DNA of 64,000 nt from positions 32,850,309 through 32,914,308 of the forward strand of contig CM064653.1 in NCBI GenBank assembly GCA_032717465.1. Reading direction: 5' to 3'. The DNA comes from Coenobita brevimanus (taxonomy: Eukaryota; Arthropoda; Malacostraca; Decapoda; Coenobitidae). Below, piece after piece: positions 44,641 to 55,294 of this stretch. Each line of letters opens with the position of its first letter. Position 1 is the stretch's first letter. Under the pieces are notes generated by a model that was not told the DNA's origin, made no database searches, and worked only from the letters and a program-made list of their open reading frames with translations. A program made the translations under genes and the position numbers.

Positions 44641-45863
44641 GCATGATAACACCAGCAGTCTCAGAGCATCATTATATTCTAGTTAACATCAGACGTTTAT
44701 ACGTAGTTTAAGAAAGACCTTCCCCATTTCTCTTCCTGCTTGGCTCAAGGGGTTAACGAGTGTAAATAGCAAGTATTTTGGGCGCGAGGTGAAGGATGGA
44801 GAGAGTGTCACGGTGCGGTAGTGGCTGTAGCAGTGATGCCTGGGGCGATGATATGAACCACAAGCTGTTATCCACGAGTGCAAGGGCGTATTGTCACTGT
44901 GATGAGGGCTTGACGTCCTTGTACGCTGCAGCTCATTTCCTCTTCCTTGTCAGACTCTCACTTTCCCCCAGTGATTAGATGAAATTATTGTATGAACCTC
45001 CATCATATTTTACCCCTTCAATCCCACAACCCTTTTTTTTTCTTGCTACATCGAGAAGATTGCATTCAAGCTGTGAATGACCCCTCGTAGATGCGGATAT
45101 AGGAAGAACAAACTACAAAAGGCATTTCCCCATTGAAGACATTAGTTATTTTGGTATTTGTTAGGCCTGAGAGAGGACGAAGAGAAGCGTAAGTATTAAG
45201 CCTTACCTCTCCAGTCCGAGGACGATTTTATAGTATTCTTGCTACCTAAAGACGGTTTTATTTAGCTCAGGGAGAGAATTCAGGTTATGAAGCGGTTAAT
45301 GCAGACTTCTTTAGCCTCGTAATTACAAATGGTTTATCTAAAGTTAACAAAATCATCTGCCGGTATAATAAATAAATAAATAAATAAATTGGAAGAAAAT
45401 GCCATAGGATTCAAAAGATAAAACCAGGGGATATCGTTTATATTTTTTCATGCTACCATCAGGCAATTTTACTCAGCTGAAGAGAGACCTTTCCAACTAG
45501 AGGGGTTAGATATACCCGTCACTTAACTCTTTCACTATTCGAGATCCTTCGTAAGTTGAGTGAAATTGTTTGTTGATAAAATGATTCAAATGAAAAATGT
45601 CATCGTAAGGGCTGTGATGAAGATGATGATGGTGATGATGATGATGATGATGATGATGATGAGGAGGAGGAGGAGGAGGAGGAGGTGGAGGAGCAGAATA
45701 TAAAATTAGAGGAGACAGTAGGGAGACAGATAGAGAGAGGCAGACCGACGGATAGGTTAAAAGAGTTTGAAAGGAAGATTGGTGTGTAATGATGAAATGC
45801 AATGCAGCAAGAAGAAGAAGGTGATGATGATGATGATGATTATGGTGATGATGACATTCAAGA

Positions 45864-45907
<44 letters not shown>

Positions 45908-47160
45908 AGGGAGACAGACAGACAGACAGACAGAGATTAGCATGATGCCTGTCGCATGGAGGCTCTTTTTCGCATCCACACCTGATTACTTCGATGGGTA
46001 GGGCGCCACCAGATAAACAGGTGGATGAATGGATGGATAAGCAGTGAGACACAGATATACAGTCAGATAGTGGTTTAGTTGTTCCTTCATCTCAAACATC
46101 CTCTCCATTCGCTCTGTAACTGTTGTTGTTGACGGTCACTCTTCTTCTAAAGCAAATACGGTAGTGCTTCTGCCGTCTCATCTACACTCTTAGTCCTGTT
46201 TATCTGTGACTTGAGTTACACAACTAGTCTTATGCTCTCATACGCTGACGGCTGCATCTTTCACATATTCACCCGCTCCTCATAGCATTCATCACAAGTC
46301 ACTGCAGTGATTACAGGGTGAGGCTGACTTTTTTGTGTGTGTGTGTTTGTGTGGCGTTAATGAAACATTCCAATTTTTAAAGTCAAAAACTCAGTTCCTC
46401 TATCTTTCAGGCTGCTGCACCCTTCCGGAGGAATATTTCTTGTTTACAAGAACACACTGCTCAGTCCTTCATCTCGCAGAATTCTTTACAGTACATTTCT
46501 TTCTCTCAAAACGTATAATTTTTAGATCACTTGTCCACGAAATGTGATTTCCAGACATTGCTTATGGTGAACCGACTCTGTGCTTTCTTTAATGCGCAGT
46601 TTGTGGCTTGTGCAAGGGCCTTATTCATCCCTGTATATTGCACAGTACGGCTTGCTTGTGTGGATACATCTACCAGTAATATACAGCTCTTCTGAACAAG
46701 ATGAATTCAAAGGCTTTAAGTCTCATCATCTGACTTTATCTTGGTGACGCTTTACAAACTCTCTTCGCCAGTGCTGCATCTTTGTCCTTCTGCTGCAGCT
46801 ATTTTAGCGGCCACTGCTCTTTTGAAATGTTTGCTCACTGCTCTTCGTCATCACAGCAAGAAAGTAGTACTTGTCTAGCAACACTGTCGCTCCTTCTCTG
46901 TCCAACTCTCATGCAAAAATTTATTGATACTCTCACGCCTTCGTGTATACAGTTTGTTACCTGTGAAATTGTCTCAATCAAACACTATATCTCTTTGCCT
47001 TTGACCTCTAGTTTTTGAAACTCGTTGTGACGAGGCATCTCATAATGAACGTATCTTGATTTTGAGTGTTTAATTTTCGCCGGAAAAGACAAATTTTTGA
47101 AACAGACTTGAATGCAGCAATGAAAAACTAGACAGATGGGTAGGCAGGTGGATAGATAGG
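44641..47160. other. Duplicated stretch with foldback motifs and LINE-B relic
   Basis: No host gene recognised. Foldback copies at about 45221, 45248-45358 and 45460-45577. (GAT)n(GAG)n at 45618-45690. (GA)n and (ACAG)n at 45868-45933. An old LINE-B 3' relic lies at 46765-47075. Paralogue: about 58470-61150. Confidence 0.6.
46765..47075 (+). repeat. Old LINE-B 3' relic (copy 1)
   Basis: CAGTGCTGCATCTTTGTCCTTCT..., GTCCAACTCTC, ACTCTCACGCCTTCG, TTTGTTACCTGTGAAATTGT and GAGGCATCTCATAATGA track the 27.2-27.5 kb LINE-B copy at low similarity. No frame survives. The paralogue is at 60755-61065. Confidence 0.65.
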
Positions 47161-48111
47161 TGATTAATAGAATATAAAAATGTTGCCCTTTGGCGTCCTT
47201 AATTCAACCTTCTCCCTTCTCCCCGTTCAGAGCGATTGTCACTTAGATTGTGTTCATGACTGTTGTAAAAGCTTCCAGTCATTGTTTTTTTAATTAAAAA
47301 AGGGAGATGAATGCACTGATGGATAGACAAGTATGTAGGCATTTGGGTCGAAAAGTGAATAATAGATCTGTCTATAGCCAGATGCCATAATCTTGTAAGC
47401 GGTGGCCGTTTTAGCCGTTTTACGGGGAGAGGCACTGACCCTCCGCCAACCCACTTGTTGACACGTACGGAGCACGTATAGGTAGCATTGTAAATGGATT
47501 CCTGGCTTACAGGAAACCATTACGCTTGTTACTAGATGTAAAGCTACCTGAAAAGGACAGAATAGTAATAAAAAATCAAAGGAAAGATGAGAGAAATGGG
47601 AAGAGAGGAGGGCAGACAGAAAAAGAATGATAAAGGTGAAGGAAGAAGTAGGCAGCATTAGGGGAGGGCGGTGATGGTTCGGATGTTATAAAAAAATGTA
47701 TATATATATATATAAAAATTCAGGTTTTAGCAGGAGTGTAATCTGGTTTATGTTAAAATGTTGACACATCATTTGGCTCTTTAGGTTGATAATATGAAAT
47801 TCTTAGCTCTTTTCAGCTTTAAGCTATAGTTAACGAAACACAAATGACTAAATCGTCCGAACCATCCCTACCAGTGGTGATGGTTCGGACAGTAGGGTGG
47901 GATGGTTCGGCCATATGTATTACTCAGCATATTCTTAAAATTATGTGAGTTATAAATCCTCAAGTTCAATATTAAACTTCAGAATCCTAATGAACAACTT
48001 GATATCTGTAAAAAAAATATGTGTATATTATATAACTGAAAAAATCTTCACCAGATTTATTAATACATGACTTAACCTCTTACTTTCTGCGTCAGAATTA
48101 TGCATAATTAG

Positions 48112-48160
<49 letters not shown>
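48112..48160. repeat. (CT)n microsatellite
   Basis: A pure CT array inside the TA-type element. Confidence 0.95.
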
Positions 48161-48162
<2 letters not shown>

Positions 48163-48457
48163 AATATTGACTTCACTTTTCACTTTCTAGACCTTATTTC
48201 AGACGGACTAACTTAAAACTTTTAAAGCATTTTGCGGCCTACAAAACTGAAATGGAAGTTGTATTACACCTTCTTTCTTTTAACACTTTGATGAATAGGT
48301 TAACTAAACAAAACTGTTAATATATATTCCCTGATAACTATTAAGAATGGTGTTTCACTATGTGTTCAAATATAATTGATCAAAAGTAGCTTTATCATTT
48401 GATAAGGTCATGACTTGGTAGTAGTGGAGGGATAGTTCGGACTGTCCGAACCATCCC

Positions 48458-49590
48458 TGTCACAAATTCGCGCGAGTGTATTAATACAAATTCGTGACAT
48501 TGTACTTTGGTGAGAAAACCACGAACTCTAGTAGAATTCCCCCTGGGCATCACTCAGTTCAACCGTCCTTGTAGGAACTTCGGTCGGGATGGTTTTCAGA
48601 ACATTTGTCACTGTGTCATAAGTGACCACTCTTATGCATGACATTGGTGTTTTCACTGAGTGATTTTACTGCATGTTTATATCGTTCGCCCTCTCTCCAT
48701 TGACCGTTGAAGTTAGGCCATGTCTACTTCCGGCAAACACAGCCATCTCTCTTACCCCGTCCTAGTTTGAACTTAGTCAGCTTTGGGTCGCCTCGAGGAT
48801 AAGATCATTTGTGCCCGGAGTTGAGAGCAATGTCTCCGTTGTACAGCAAATTCCTGGATCTCCACCTAGACGGTGATTTGGCGAAGCGGGCTTGCAGCGA
48901 ATAGCAGCGCTTGGTGTTCATCACTCAGACGTCCAGTCTTTCGTTCGGCTCTGTCACGCCACTGACCAGTATTTCTGTTCGTTTTTCTAGGCTTAAGTTC
49001 AATTAGCTTTTGAATGAGCGAGTGAGTGTATTTTCTTTGTTATTTGAATTCATGAGTCCCTTAGTGACCGTGAATTCCCCTTTTGAATTCGTTTTGGGAC
49101 TCATAATGTAAATTTATTTTATCGTAATCAATAAATTTCTAGTTCTTTTCTTTGAGCTTAGTGTAATTAGAATCGTGTTTTATTTCTCCATATTAAGCTT
49201 GCTTTAGTTGCCGCTCCGAGTTTGCACAAACTCTTTACATTATTCATAACTGGTACTTAGGCCAGTTCTTTTGTATCAGACTTAAATCCGTTGTGTCATC
49301 CAGGAGTTAAGCACCGGCAAGAACCTGTCCATTATGATTAGTATTAGTTATTGATTGTCAGGGGTGGAATTACTTTCTCAGGAGGTTAACAGTACTAACA
49401 AACAGCACTCGTGAGTAATTAGTCTCTGCTGTGTACTGTTGAGAAAGTTTATAAATTCTCGTCCTTAGAGAATCGACGAAGTAAGCCAGCATAAAGTAAA
49501 ACTTACTTGATTTTCACAAGTCAATTCCTTGTCTCTACTTTCAAGCAATATCTAAGTATTTTATTTATAAATTCACATCCCCCCGTGACA
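48458..49590. mobile_element. Solo LTR, 1133 bp
   Basis: Bounded by TGTCAC and GTGACA (perfect 6-bp inverted ends, TG...CA) and flanked by a perfect 5-bp duplication atccc (48453-48457 and 49591-49595). AATAAA occurs near 49130. No coding sequence. It looks like the product of LTR-LTR recombination of an LTR retrotransposon. Its ends are similar in form to, but its sequence unlike, the Gypsy LTR at 2277-3060. Confidence 0.85.
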
Positions 49591-50028
49591 ATCCCCCTCA
49601 TCAACTGTCCGAATCATCCCGAATCTATGTAATTAATTGACGGGTACTCTCAAGTTTCACACGAGAGAGTTTAACATTCGTTTTTCATCGCAATATGTTC
49701 TACATGCAACACAGATTCACCATGATAATGCACAGTTCGATGCCTGGTATATTCATAAAGGTAGAGCTTACGATATACACTCAAATTATTACACAGGAGA
49801 TGCAAAAAAACATAAAATCTGACCTCCATAAAATATTTAGGCGTTTCTCTCTTGGAGGTTCCGTGTGGTCGAAGTAACAAACTCTCCCACTTTCTAGCAA
49901 GATCACACGGCCCTAGGTTTCATACGTTTCTCAGGGAATGCCCTGTCCGAACCATCCCACTGTCCGAACCATCACTGCCCTCCCCTACATGAAGTGAGTG
50001 GGTTATGATCGCCAGCACCTACCACCGT

Positions 50029-50564
50029 AAACGTCTCTATCTATTAAATGTATATATAAATGTTGCTCTTCACATCAATAACAGGATTTTCTTCCCTTCC
50101 CTCATTCAGAGCGCATTTCACATAGATTGTCTTCATGCTCCACCACCGCCATTTCCGATAACGCACATGCACGGAATAGACGCCTACTTCTTACGTATCA
50201 TTAAGAAGAAAAAAGTCGGAAGGAAATATGTTCGTACCTGAGAAATTATTGTTTTCTTCTCAATACTCACCTCACGTGTTCTTGAACCCTCTCATGGCCG
50301 GAACAACTTTTGCATTTTACTTCAGCTAACCGTAGACGATTATACAAAGCTGACAATAAGCCTTGGACTCTGAGAATGTTAATACTTACCTCACGATTTC
50401 TTGTAATATAAAAAAAAATAATAATGGAAGAATAAGCAAAGATTATTAATAACTGATATTGTAATACAAAGAAAAATGCTGAATAGGAGCAAAATGAATA
50501 ATTAATTCTCTCTCTCTCTCTCCAGTGAAAGGTTCCTGATCCCATGAGTCATCAAAAATCGCGT

Positions 50565-50627
<63 letters not shown>

Positions 50628-50761
50628 AAAATTTCATAACATTCCACTGAGCAACACGACAAGAGGCTGCCCAGTGACCACGCCACACAATCCAGTCACA
50701 CAGTCCAGTCACACACCTTTACACCGAGTTAGTCATTGAGTTTCCTTGGATTAGAGTGACC
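50029..50761. other. Duplication right end and linker
   Basis: No gene recognised. It includes a weak foldback arm TAGACGATTATACAAAGCTG (50332-50351), (CT)n at 50507-50522 and (CA)n at about 50570-50626, which ends the duplicated block. 50627-50761 is private to this position. Confidence 0.6.
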
Positions 50762-51275
50762 CAGCGTTTCTCAACCGGGGTTCCCCGGAACCCTAGGGTT
50801 CCGCGAGAGGTCGCAGGGGTTCCGAGAGAAATAGCGATAAATTCGCTAATCATATGTAAACGGATTTTTGAGTCATTTTTGTGTTTAATTTCATATTCGT
50901 AATTTTACTATACACCTACGGCATATTCTAGGAAAATTCTTGGGTATTATTCTATAGTCTTAGCCTGTTATATCATTTAAAAGTATAATAATTATAGAGA
51001 ATATTCTTAGCGACGTCTTTACGGCGCCAGCATGAAACCGCCTTTAGTGGTCAGTAGACAGGAGCTATACGTGACGGATTCGTGTATCATCAAGTGACTC
51101 ACTCGAATAGGCCTACAAGACACATGCACGGTCTCCATCAGTCCTGTATGTACTTCCTGGCATGCAGGTAGTCACTCATTCACTCACGTTATTTAGTAAA
51201 TGTTACGCGTCATTTAGGGATTTTATATGAATTGAAATAGTTTATGTTTATGATTTTTTTGTTAGTTTATGAGAA

Positions 51276-51320
<45 letters not shown>

Positions 51321-51763
51321 AAAGTTAGTTCTTTGTGTTTCCCTTAATCTACTGCCATTATATTTGTTTAAGTTTTATTTATCAAGTTATTTTAGTAATA
51401 ATAGTAGTTATTATTTGTTTTCGTTCTGTTTAAATGCTTTATATTATATGATATTCGTTAATTAGTTCATTTTTTGTGTGAATGAAAACCTCCGTATGAG
51501 GTCTCTTGAACAAACAGTTTGATTTGTTATTTATTTATTTGTATTATTATTTTTTGCATTCTCAATAAACTTGAGATAAAATTAAGTTATTTTCTGCTTA
51601 AACGAGTTATCAGAAAGAAATATACTATGTTCTTATGAACTTCAGGTTTATACAGGAGAAAGAGATATAAATAATGAGATATAATAATTTTTATGCAAGG
51701 GTTCCCTGAGACATTAGAATTATTTCAAGCGTTCCATAAGGGTAAAAAGGTTGAGAAAAGCTG
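50762..51763. mobile_element. Non-autonomous hAT element, ~1 kb
   Basis: The left end CAGCGTTTCTCAACC and right end GGTTGAGAAAAGCTG are inverted repeats (13 of 15). The subterminal GGTTCCCCGGAACCCTAGGG is the usual hAT/Charlie style, with GTTCCCTGAGAC at the other end. ggattaga occurs on both flanks (50748-50755, 51763-51770), but the left copy is six bases from the end, so the target duplication is uncertain. (CT)n lies at 51278-51318. No transposase. Confidence 0.8.
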
Positions 51764-51778
51764 GATTAGACAATAAAG

Positions 51779-51780
<2 letters not shown>

Positions 51781-51826
<46 letters not shown>

Positions 51827-52030
51827 CGCGTTAGCGCATACTTGTTGTTTTCCTCACTTTCACCTGGGAATAGAAAAAGTAGATGCCCTGGAAAATAATC
51901 ATATATCTATATCTATATCTGTCTATATCTATATGTGTCTATCTATCTATCTATATCTATATGTCTATCTGTTTATCTATCTATATCTATATATATCTAT
52001 ATAGATAGATAGATACATAGATAGATATAT
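51781..52030. repeat. (CA)n and (TATC)n tracts, left border of duplication copy 2
   Basis: (CA)n at 51781-51823, then AACGCGTTAGCGCATACTTG...CACTTTCACCTGGGAATAG, which resembles 37867-37915. An ATCTATATCTATCTA-rich array runs from about 51900 to 52030. Confidence 0.85.
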
Positions 52031-52126
52031 ATACACACACAACACTTTTCTGATGTGAATCACAATCACCCTTCCTCCTTGAGCAACGCGTCATAATCAT
52101 CATTGTTCAAAATGCTGCCTAAAAGA

Positions 52127-52863
52127 TGGGCTGAAGTAGGACCCAGTAACCAAGAAGCACCCAAGCAGCATAACCACAAACCATCACGCCTACCAAAATG
52201 AGCCACACAGTCATTCACACACCTGAAGTCCCGGTTCCAAATAACTAGTAAAGTGATTTTTGTGAGCTCATGACGAGCGAGCGAGCGTTTCTTCATACAC
52301 CTATCATCATAATTTCATCTCGGTGTAAACTTTCAACATTTCTGGTGAGGTAACTGAACAATAACGGACGAATAAATGAGCAAAAATATTTACTTTTCTC
52401 ACGTTTTCTCTCTCACACACACCCTTGCTGATTTCACACCAGTAAATATAGGGAGAGGGTTCATGTACAATTATCAGCGTAATATCCGATATTTACTGTT
52501 AGAATTCTTGCAAGAAAACATAGTGTTACAACGGGAAGTTTTTCAAATCAGTTTCATAGTGGAGCGTGTCAGTTTGAAGCTCTCGGTACATTCCCTTGGA
52601 AAGCTGGGATTCCAAGGGGTTTCTTTGGCTTCATGAGTAAATATATAGCTACAAGCAATATTCATTGATTGTATCTACAACCTGCTGAAAGAATCTCTTC
52701 TCTACCTCACATAGTAGAAAACTTATTAGCCTCTGAAACCCATTATGGTCAGGGTGTGTTGTTCCGGGCATTGCCGGGCAACTCATTACTCAGCTGAATG
52801 TAAACATTGCTTCGCTCACTGCGCTCGCTCGGTCGTAACAAACCTCTCTCTCTCTCTGACACA
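52127..52863. repeat. Segmental duplication, left block, copy 2
   Basis: Close match to 38457-39180 in the same orientation, from GATGGGCTGAAGTAGGACCC to the CTCTCTCTCT tract. Differences are point changes and small indels. Confidence 0.9.
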
Positions 52864-52876
52864 CACTATATATATA

Positions 52877-53105
52877 TATTCATTCATTGCCAGACGCCAT
52901 GTATCCCAAACAGGGTGGCCAAGGGCTTAGAGTTAATTGTTTTACAGGGAGGGGCACTAATCCTCCACCAACCCCACTTGACACGTAGGGATGCCAACAG
53001 CATCTGGTGTTCCCAGGCGGTCACCCATCCAAGTACTAACCAGACCCAACGTTGCTTAACTTCGCTGATCGGACGGGAAGCGGTGTACTCAACGTGGTAT
53101 GGCCG

Positions 53106-53107
<2 letters not shown>
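52877..53107 (-). mobile_element. 5S rRNA-headed SINE, second copy
   Basis: Nearly identical to 30038-30275: (AATG)n tail, GGCGTCTGGC, GGCCACCCTGTTTGGGAT, body, and a 5S head (52993-53107). The head lacks the first three bases of 5S and is joined to a (TA)n array. No target duplication can be read because both sides are TA-rich. The A and C boxes are intact. Confidence 0.9.
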
Positions 53108-53144
<37 letters not shown>

Positions 53145-53212
53145 TATATATATATATATAACGGCTATACCACGTTGAGTACACCGCTTCCCGTCCGATC
53201 AGCGAAGTTAAG

Positions 53213-53291
<79 letters not shown>
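53108..53291. repeat. (TA)n arrays around an inverted 5S head fragment
   Basis: TA array 53108-53159. A 54-base plus-strand 5S piece at 53160-53213 starts AACGGC and ends AGTTAAGC. TA array 53214-53291. The 5S piece faces the head of the SINE at 52877-53107, and both begin at the same 5S nucleotide. Confidence 0.9.
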
Positions 53292-53294
<3 letters not shown>

Positions 53295-53484
53295 TAATCC
53301 CTGTACTATCTGGATGCCCATTATCCAGACTCCTGACTTACCGGACATTGTGGGCCTGGATCTTCAAAAAGAAAGAAAAAAAAAAAACGAATTTTTTCCC
53401 ACCCGTAATTTGAAATTGTCGCGTGGCACCGAACAGGCCAGATGTGTTCACACACGGCCCGTTCACCGCTTCCTTCCTACCCCC

Positions 53485-53816
53485 CAGGGTTGCCATTTGT
53501 TTTTTTTCTCTACCAAATGTGGGCCAATTTGGTAATGAAAAATTCGTTTGATAATGAATCAGAATAATCCATTACCAAACGGATTTTTCACATGTATGAG
53601 GATACACAGGATGGAGATGGTGGATTGTCTGCTCTCTCTGATTAATCTGCTAGCCTACATAGCGTGAAAATAATCAACATACTGGTACTTATAAGGAGAG
53701 TGATTAATATTCCACTTGTATATATAATTAGTGAAGAATAAATGCTTGGTTTACGAATTTGGTAATGGAAATTGAGGAGTTTTGTAATGTGGCCGAGTTT
53801 CGATCTGGCAACCCTG
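53485..53816. mobile_element. hAT MITE, 332 bp
   Basis: Ends CAGGGTTGCCA and TGGCAACCCTG (perfect 11-bp inverted repeats). Flanks ctaccccc (53477-53484) and cttccccc (53817-53824) agree at 7 of 8 positions, an hAT-type duplication. The interior repeats TTTGGTAATG/ATTACCAAA. Confidence 0.9.
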
Positions 53817-53831
53817 CTTCCCCCTCACCAC

Positions 53832-54292
53832 TATTGGTGGGCGATACCAGCTATTTCATACCGATACGATACTGATTACTTTTATGGCTAGTATTGGAGG
53901 TAGCGATTACCGATACTGATACCTCAACCTTTGCTTAATTTAATGCTATTCTTTTACATACAGCCTAGGGTGTCAACACTGCTGTAACAGTATTCTCCTA
54001 CAAAGGTCAGTGGTGTGGCTGTAATACAGTACGGTCACACACCCGGTGACGTGGGACGACAGGAGACAAAGACACTGGGCTGCCAGTTGCAAAAATATTA
54101 TCCCTGCCTTTCTGCGTACTAAATAATTATTTCTCTGCATACTGAAATTACTGAATTTCTTAATAATTGCCAAATTGGAACATTTTTCTTTAATAATCAA
54201 AATATCGATACCTAGGCACCAGCATCGATACTTGAGCTTAAATAGCTGGTATCAAAAGTATCGATATTTTGGTATCAATACACCTACCCCTA
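53832..54292. mobile_element. hAT MITE, 461 bp
   Basis: The left end is TATTGGTGGGCGATACC; the right end, reverse-complemented, is TAGGGGTAGGTGTATTGATA. Flanked by a perfect 8-bp duplication ctcaccac (53824-53831 and 54293-54300). The interior is rich in CGATAC/GTATCG. Its target site begins at the last base of the neighbouring MITE's duplication. Confidence 0.9.
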
Positions 54293-54932
54293 CTCACCAC
54301 CAGTTACTGCCTAACTGCGATCATGAGTAGATGCTTATTGCTATGGATGCCACACGTGCTCATTTTTGTGAACAAACAGTGAATGAACTGCAATACCTTG
54401 CCACTAGACCACACGGGAATTTACAGTGTTGTGCAGTGTTAAGAAATTGGAAATTAGAGTGCAAAGCATGAACTGTGGAGTGCAAACTGGTGGTTGAAAC
54501 TGGCGTGGTGCAATTAACAGAACGTGCAGTGTTAAACGATTATAACTCACAGTGCAAAGAGTTACTGTAAGTGCAGCGCAGCATTAGATTACTGTACGTT
54601 CTTCAAGAGTATTTTCACCACTGCCAAAGCCTTAGAGAAGGCGGCTACAGATGTGCTGTAAGTACCCTGTAAGTTACGCTGCTAAATATTTTCCATAACC
54701 ACATCTAATTCCTAATTCTCTGGTTCCTTTTCATTTATTTCATGCTTTATGTTCATTATTGGTGTGAATAGGGTCTTTAATAGATTTAAATAGGTGCTAT
54801 GTATGTCCGGTAGAGAGTTATTTAGGTGGCTTTCAAAGTTAGGCTGGGTTAGGGTCCTTAAGTACTGTACAAGTCCAGGAGGCTGGGGCACACAATCCGG
54901 ACAGGACCACTTCCTGGACATGCCTTTGGCTC

Positions 54933-54969
<37 letters not shown>

Positions 54970-55294
54970 TATAAAGAAACGCTCTGGCAGACTTTAAGCC
55001 TTGGATGTAGCCTATCACAGTTCTTCAGCCCTGACCGTTTATTTGATCCACAGTCACAGTCAATGATTTCCACAAAATAATATCCCATGGTCTTTTTGTC
55101 AGAATCCTGTGTTATGTTTTTTGTGTCCTTTCTGCTCACAGCATCAGCCACAGGAGACCTATACAAAAAGAGCGAGTTGATTTGGTACAACCTGATTGCA
55201 ACATAGAAACATTGGCATCCATGACGGCACTAGTGAAAGGCGGAATGTTTGTAGTGTTTATGCACACACACCCACACTTAAAGCTGTCCTTCTA

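Larger units (their letters stand above)
47661..49985. mobile_element. TA-inserting DNA transposon with GGGGAGGGC ends
   Basis: 23-bp inverted ends with one mismatch: the left begins GGGGAGGGC and ends TGATGGTTCGGA; the right is its complement, ending GCCCTCCCC. TA flanks both sides (47659-47660, 49986-49987). The motif GATGGTTCGGAC or its complement recurs inside (47875-47912, 48431-48457, 49606-49618, 49944-49976), like subterminal transposase sites. No transposase frame. Removing the nested LTR leaves about 1.19 kb. The TA target suggests Tc1/mariner-type mobilisation; the GGGG start is atypical, so the superfamily is open. Confidence 0.8.
47371..50028 (-). mobile_element. SINE-B (copy 1), split by a TA-type element
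   Basis: The 3' part is 47371-47660 and the 5' part is 49986-50028. On the minus strand: GGTGGTAGGTGCTGGCGATC, CCACTCACTTCATGTA / ATGCTGCCTACTTCTTCCTT, hairpin TAATGGTTTCCTGTAAGCC, ACGTGTCAACAAGTGGGTTG, GCGGAGGGTCAGTGCCTCTC, CGGCCACCGCTTACAAGATT and the end GGCATCTGGC. It is interrupted at a TA by the element at 47661-49985. Confidence 0.85.
43542..50626. repeat. Segmental duplication, main block, copy 1
   Basis: Direct duplicate of 55669-62327. It begins AATGTGGC(A/G)GGGAAGGC and ends in a (CA)n array. The copies are closely similar across LINE-D, the foldback pairs, the old LINE-B relic and SINE-B. Copy 1 alone carries the TA-type element at 47661-49985. Copy 2 alone carries LINE-C (56658-58383) and a 156-bp extra segment (59775-59930). 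Confidence 0.9.
53292..54934. mobile_element. pogo/Tigger-like non-autonomous element with nested hATs
   Basis: The left end CAGTAATCCCTGTACTATCT followed by ATTATCCAGACTCC and TACCGGACATTGTG has the CAGT...TATCCGGA style of pogo/Tigger ends. The right side (about 54880-54934) has CACAATCCGGACAGGACC and TTCCTGGAC, which aligns with the inner part of the left end in inverted orientation. Its outer end merges into (TA)n. No transposase. About 0.8 kb after removing the two hAT insertions. Confidence 0.55.

Noticed and set aside
45506..45979. 157-residue His/Pro-rich minus frame
   Set aside because: It is a translation of GAT/GAG/GA microsatellites; the duplicate at 59.5 kb does not keep the frame.
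47163..50160. Apparent flanking duplication around SINE-B (TTCAGAGCG...ATAGATTGT at 47226 and 50108)
   Set aside because: Similarity is real but too short and diverged for me to separate a large target duplication from an older tandem repeat, and it is present in both segmental copies.
54300..54930. Possible transposase in the pogo-like element
   Set aside because: No long frame and no helix-turn-helix or DDE motif; only the ends are pogo-like.
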